A DNA stretch of 5,607 bases from Chloroflexota bacterium. Lineage in GTDB: Bacteria; Chloroflexota; Limnocylindria; Limnocylindrales; CSP1-4. Every line of letters begins with the position of its first letter. Positions within the stretch are counted from its first letter, which is position 1. The stretch spans positions 1 through 5,607 of the forward strand of contig JAGDMV010000130.1 of NCBI GenBank assembly GCA_017860675.1. The letters are read 5' to 3'. Made by a program: the position numbers and the translations under genes. The notes under the pieces are model-generated. The model saw nothing but the letters and a program-made list of their open reading frames with translations. It was not told where the DNA came from and did no database searches. Below are positions 5,514-5,607 of the stretch, piece by piece.

Positions 5514-5607
5514 TCAGGCGGCGCCGCCGGACCGCGACTCGGCCAGGGCGGCCACCAGCTCGCGACAGAAGGCGGGGATGTCCTCCACCACCCGGCCCCA
5601 GACGAGC
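5514..5607 (-). CDS. C-terminal end of an unrecognised protein (cut by right edge)
   Basis: Reading the minus strand from the edge gives an open frame of 31 codons ending in TGA at 5516-5514. It contains VVEDIPAFCRELVAALAESR and ends SGGAA. The segment looks like an amphipathic C-terminal helix followed by a short flexible tail. It is too short to assign to a family. Support for it being coding is the same orientation, the 20-bp spacing to the PhzF-like start, and a protein-like composition. In such GC-rich DNA a 31-codon open frame can also occur by chance. Confidence 0.5.
   Translation of the reverse strand, partial: LVWGRVVEDIPAFCRELVAALAESRSGGAA

Noticed and set aside
1..5607. Mobile element, phage, toxin-antitoxin, CRISPR or defence system
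   Set aside because: No transposase, integrase, direct-repeat array, small paired genes or defence domains were seen. All genes are metabolic and of uniform composition.

Overview
This is a GC-rich window (roughly 70% by eye). Every convincing gene lies on the minus strand, so transcription runs from high to low coordinates. No tRNA, rRNA, CRISPR array, insertion sequence or phage gene is visible. The base composition, a flavin/F420-type luciferase-like oxidoreductase and Gly/Ala/Pro-rich loop insertions in several enzymes fit a high-GC Actinomycetota or Chloroflexota (for example an uncultured soil Chloroflexota). That placement is an inference, not a demonstrated identity.

In transcription order there are seven genes. 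(1) The C-terminal tail of an unrecognised protein is cut by the right edge (5514-5607). (2) A PhzF-family isomerase/epimerase follows 20 bp later (4621-5493). (3) After a 135-bp gap holding a promoter candidate comes a PNP/UDP-family nucleoside phosphorylase (3736-4485). (4) A luciferase-like (LLM class) oxidoreductase follows 23 bp later (2849-3712). (5) An inositol-monophosphatase-family phosphatase follows it closely (1939-2814). (6) A 220-bp control region rich in inverted repeats precedes a class II xylose isomerase, xylA (375-1718). (7) The first 101 codons of xylulokinase, xylB, run off the left edge (1-303).

The clearest biology is the xylA-xylB operon: D-xylose is isomerised to D-xylulose and then phosphorylated to xylulose-5-phosphate, which enters the pentose phosphate pathway. 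xylA starts at GTG behind a strong GGAGG. Its upstream region holds a -35-like TTGACC, a -10-like TACACT, a TTTGT-N11-ACAAA inverted repeat abutting the -35, and a 10-bp palindrome with a central CG. Together these suggest repression or activation by a sugar-responsive regulator that is not encoded here.

The nucleoside phosphorylase, LLM and IMPase-like genes are close enough to be one transcript, but their combined role is not obvious. The phosphorylase and xylA leaders share the 8-mer GTACACTC, 44-60 nt before the start codon, which may be a -10 element used by this genome. I do not see a clearly new biological system. The main points of interest are the xylA regulatory region, the shared promoter word, a possible 13-codon coupling ORF between the LLM and IMPase genes, and loop insertions in otherwise canonical enzymes.
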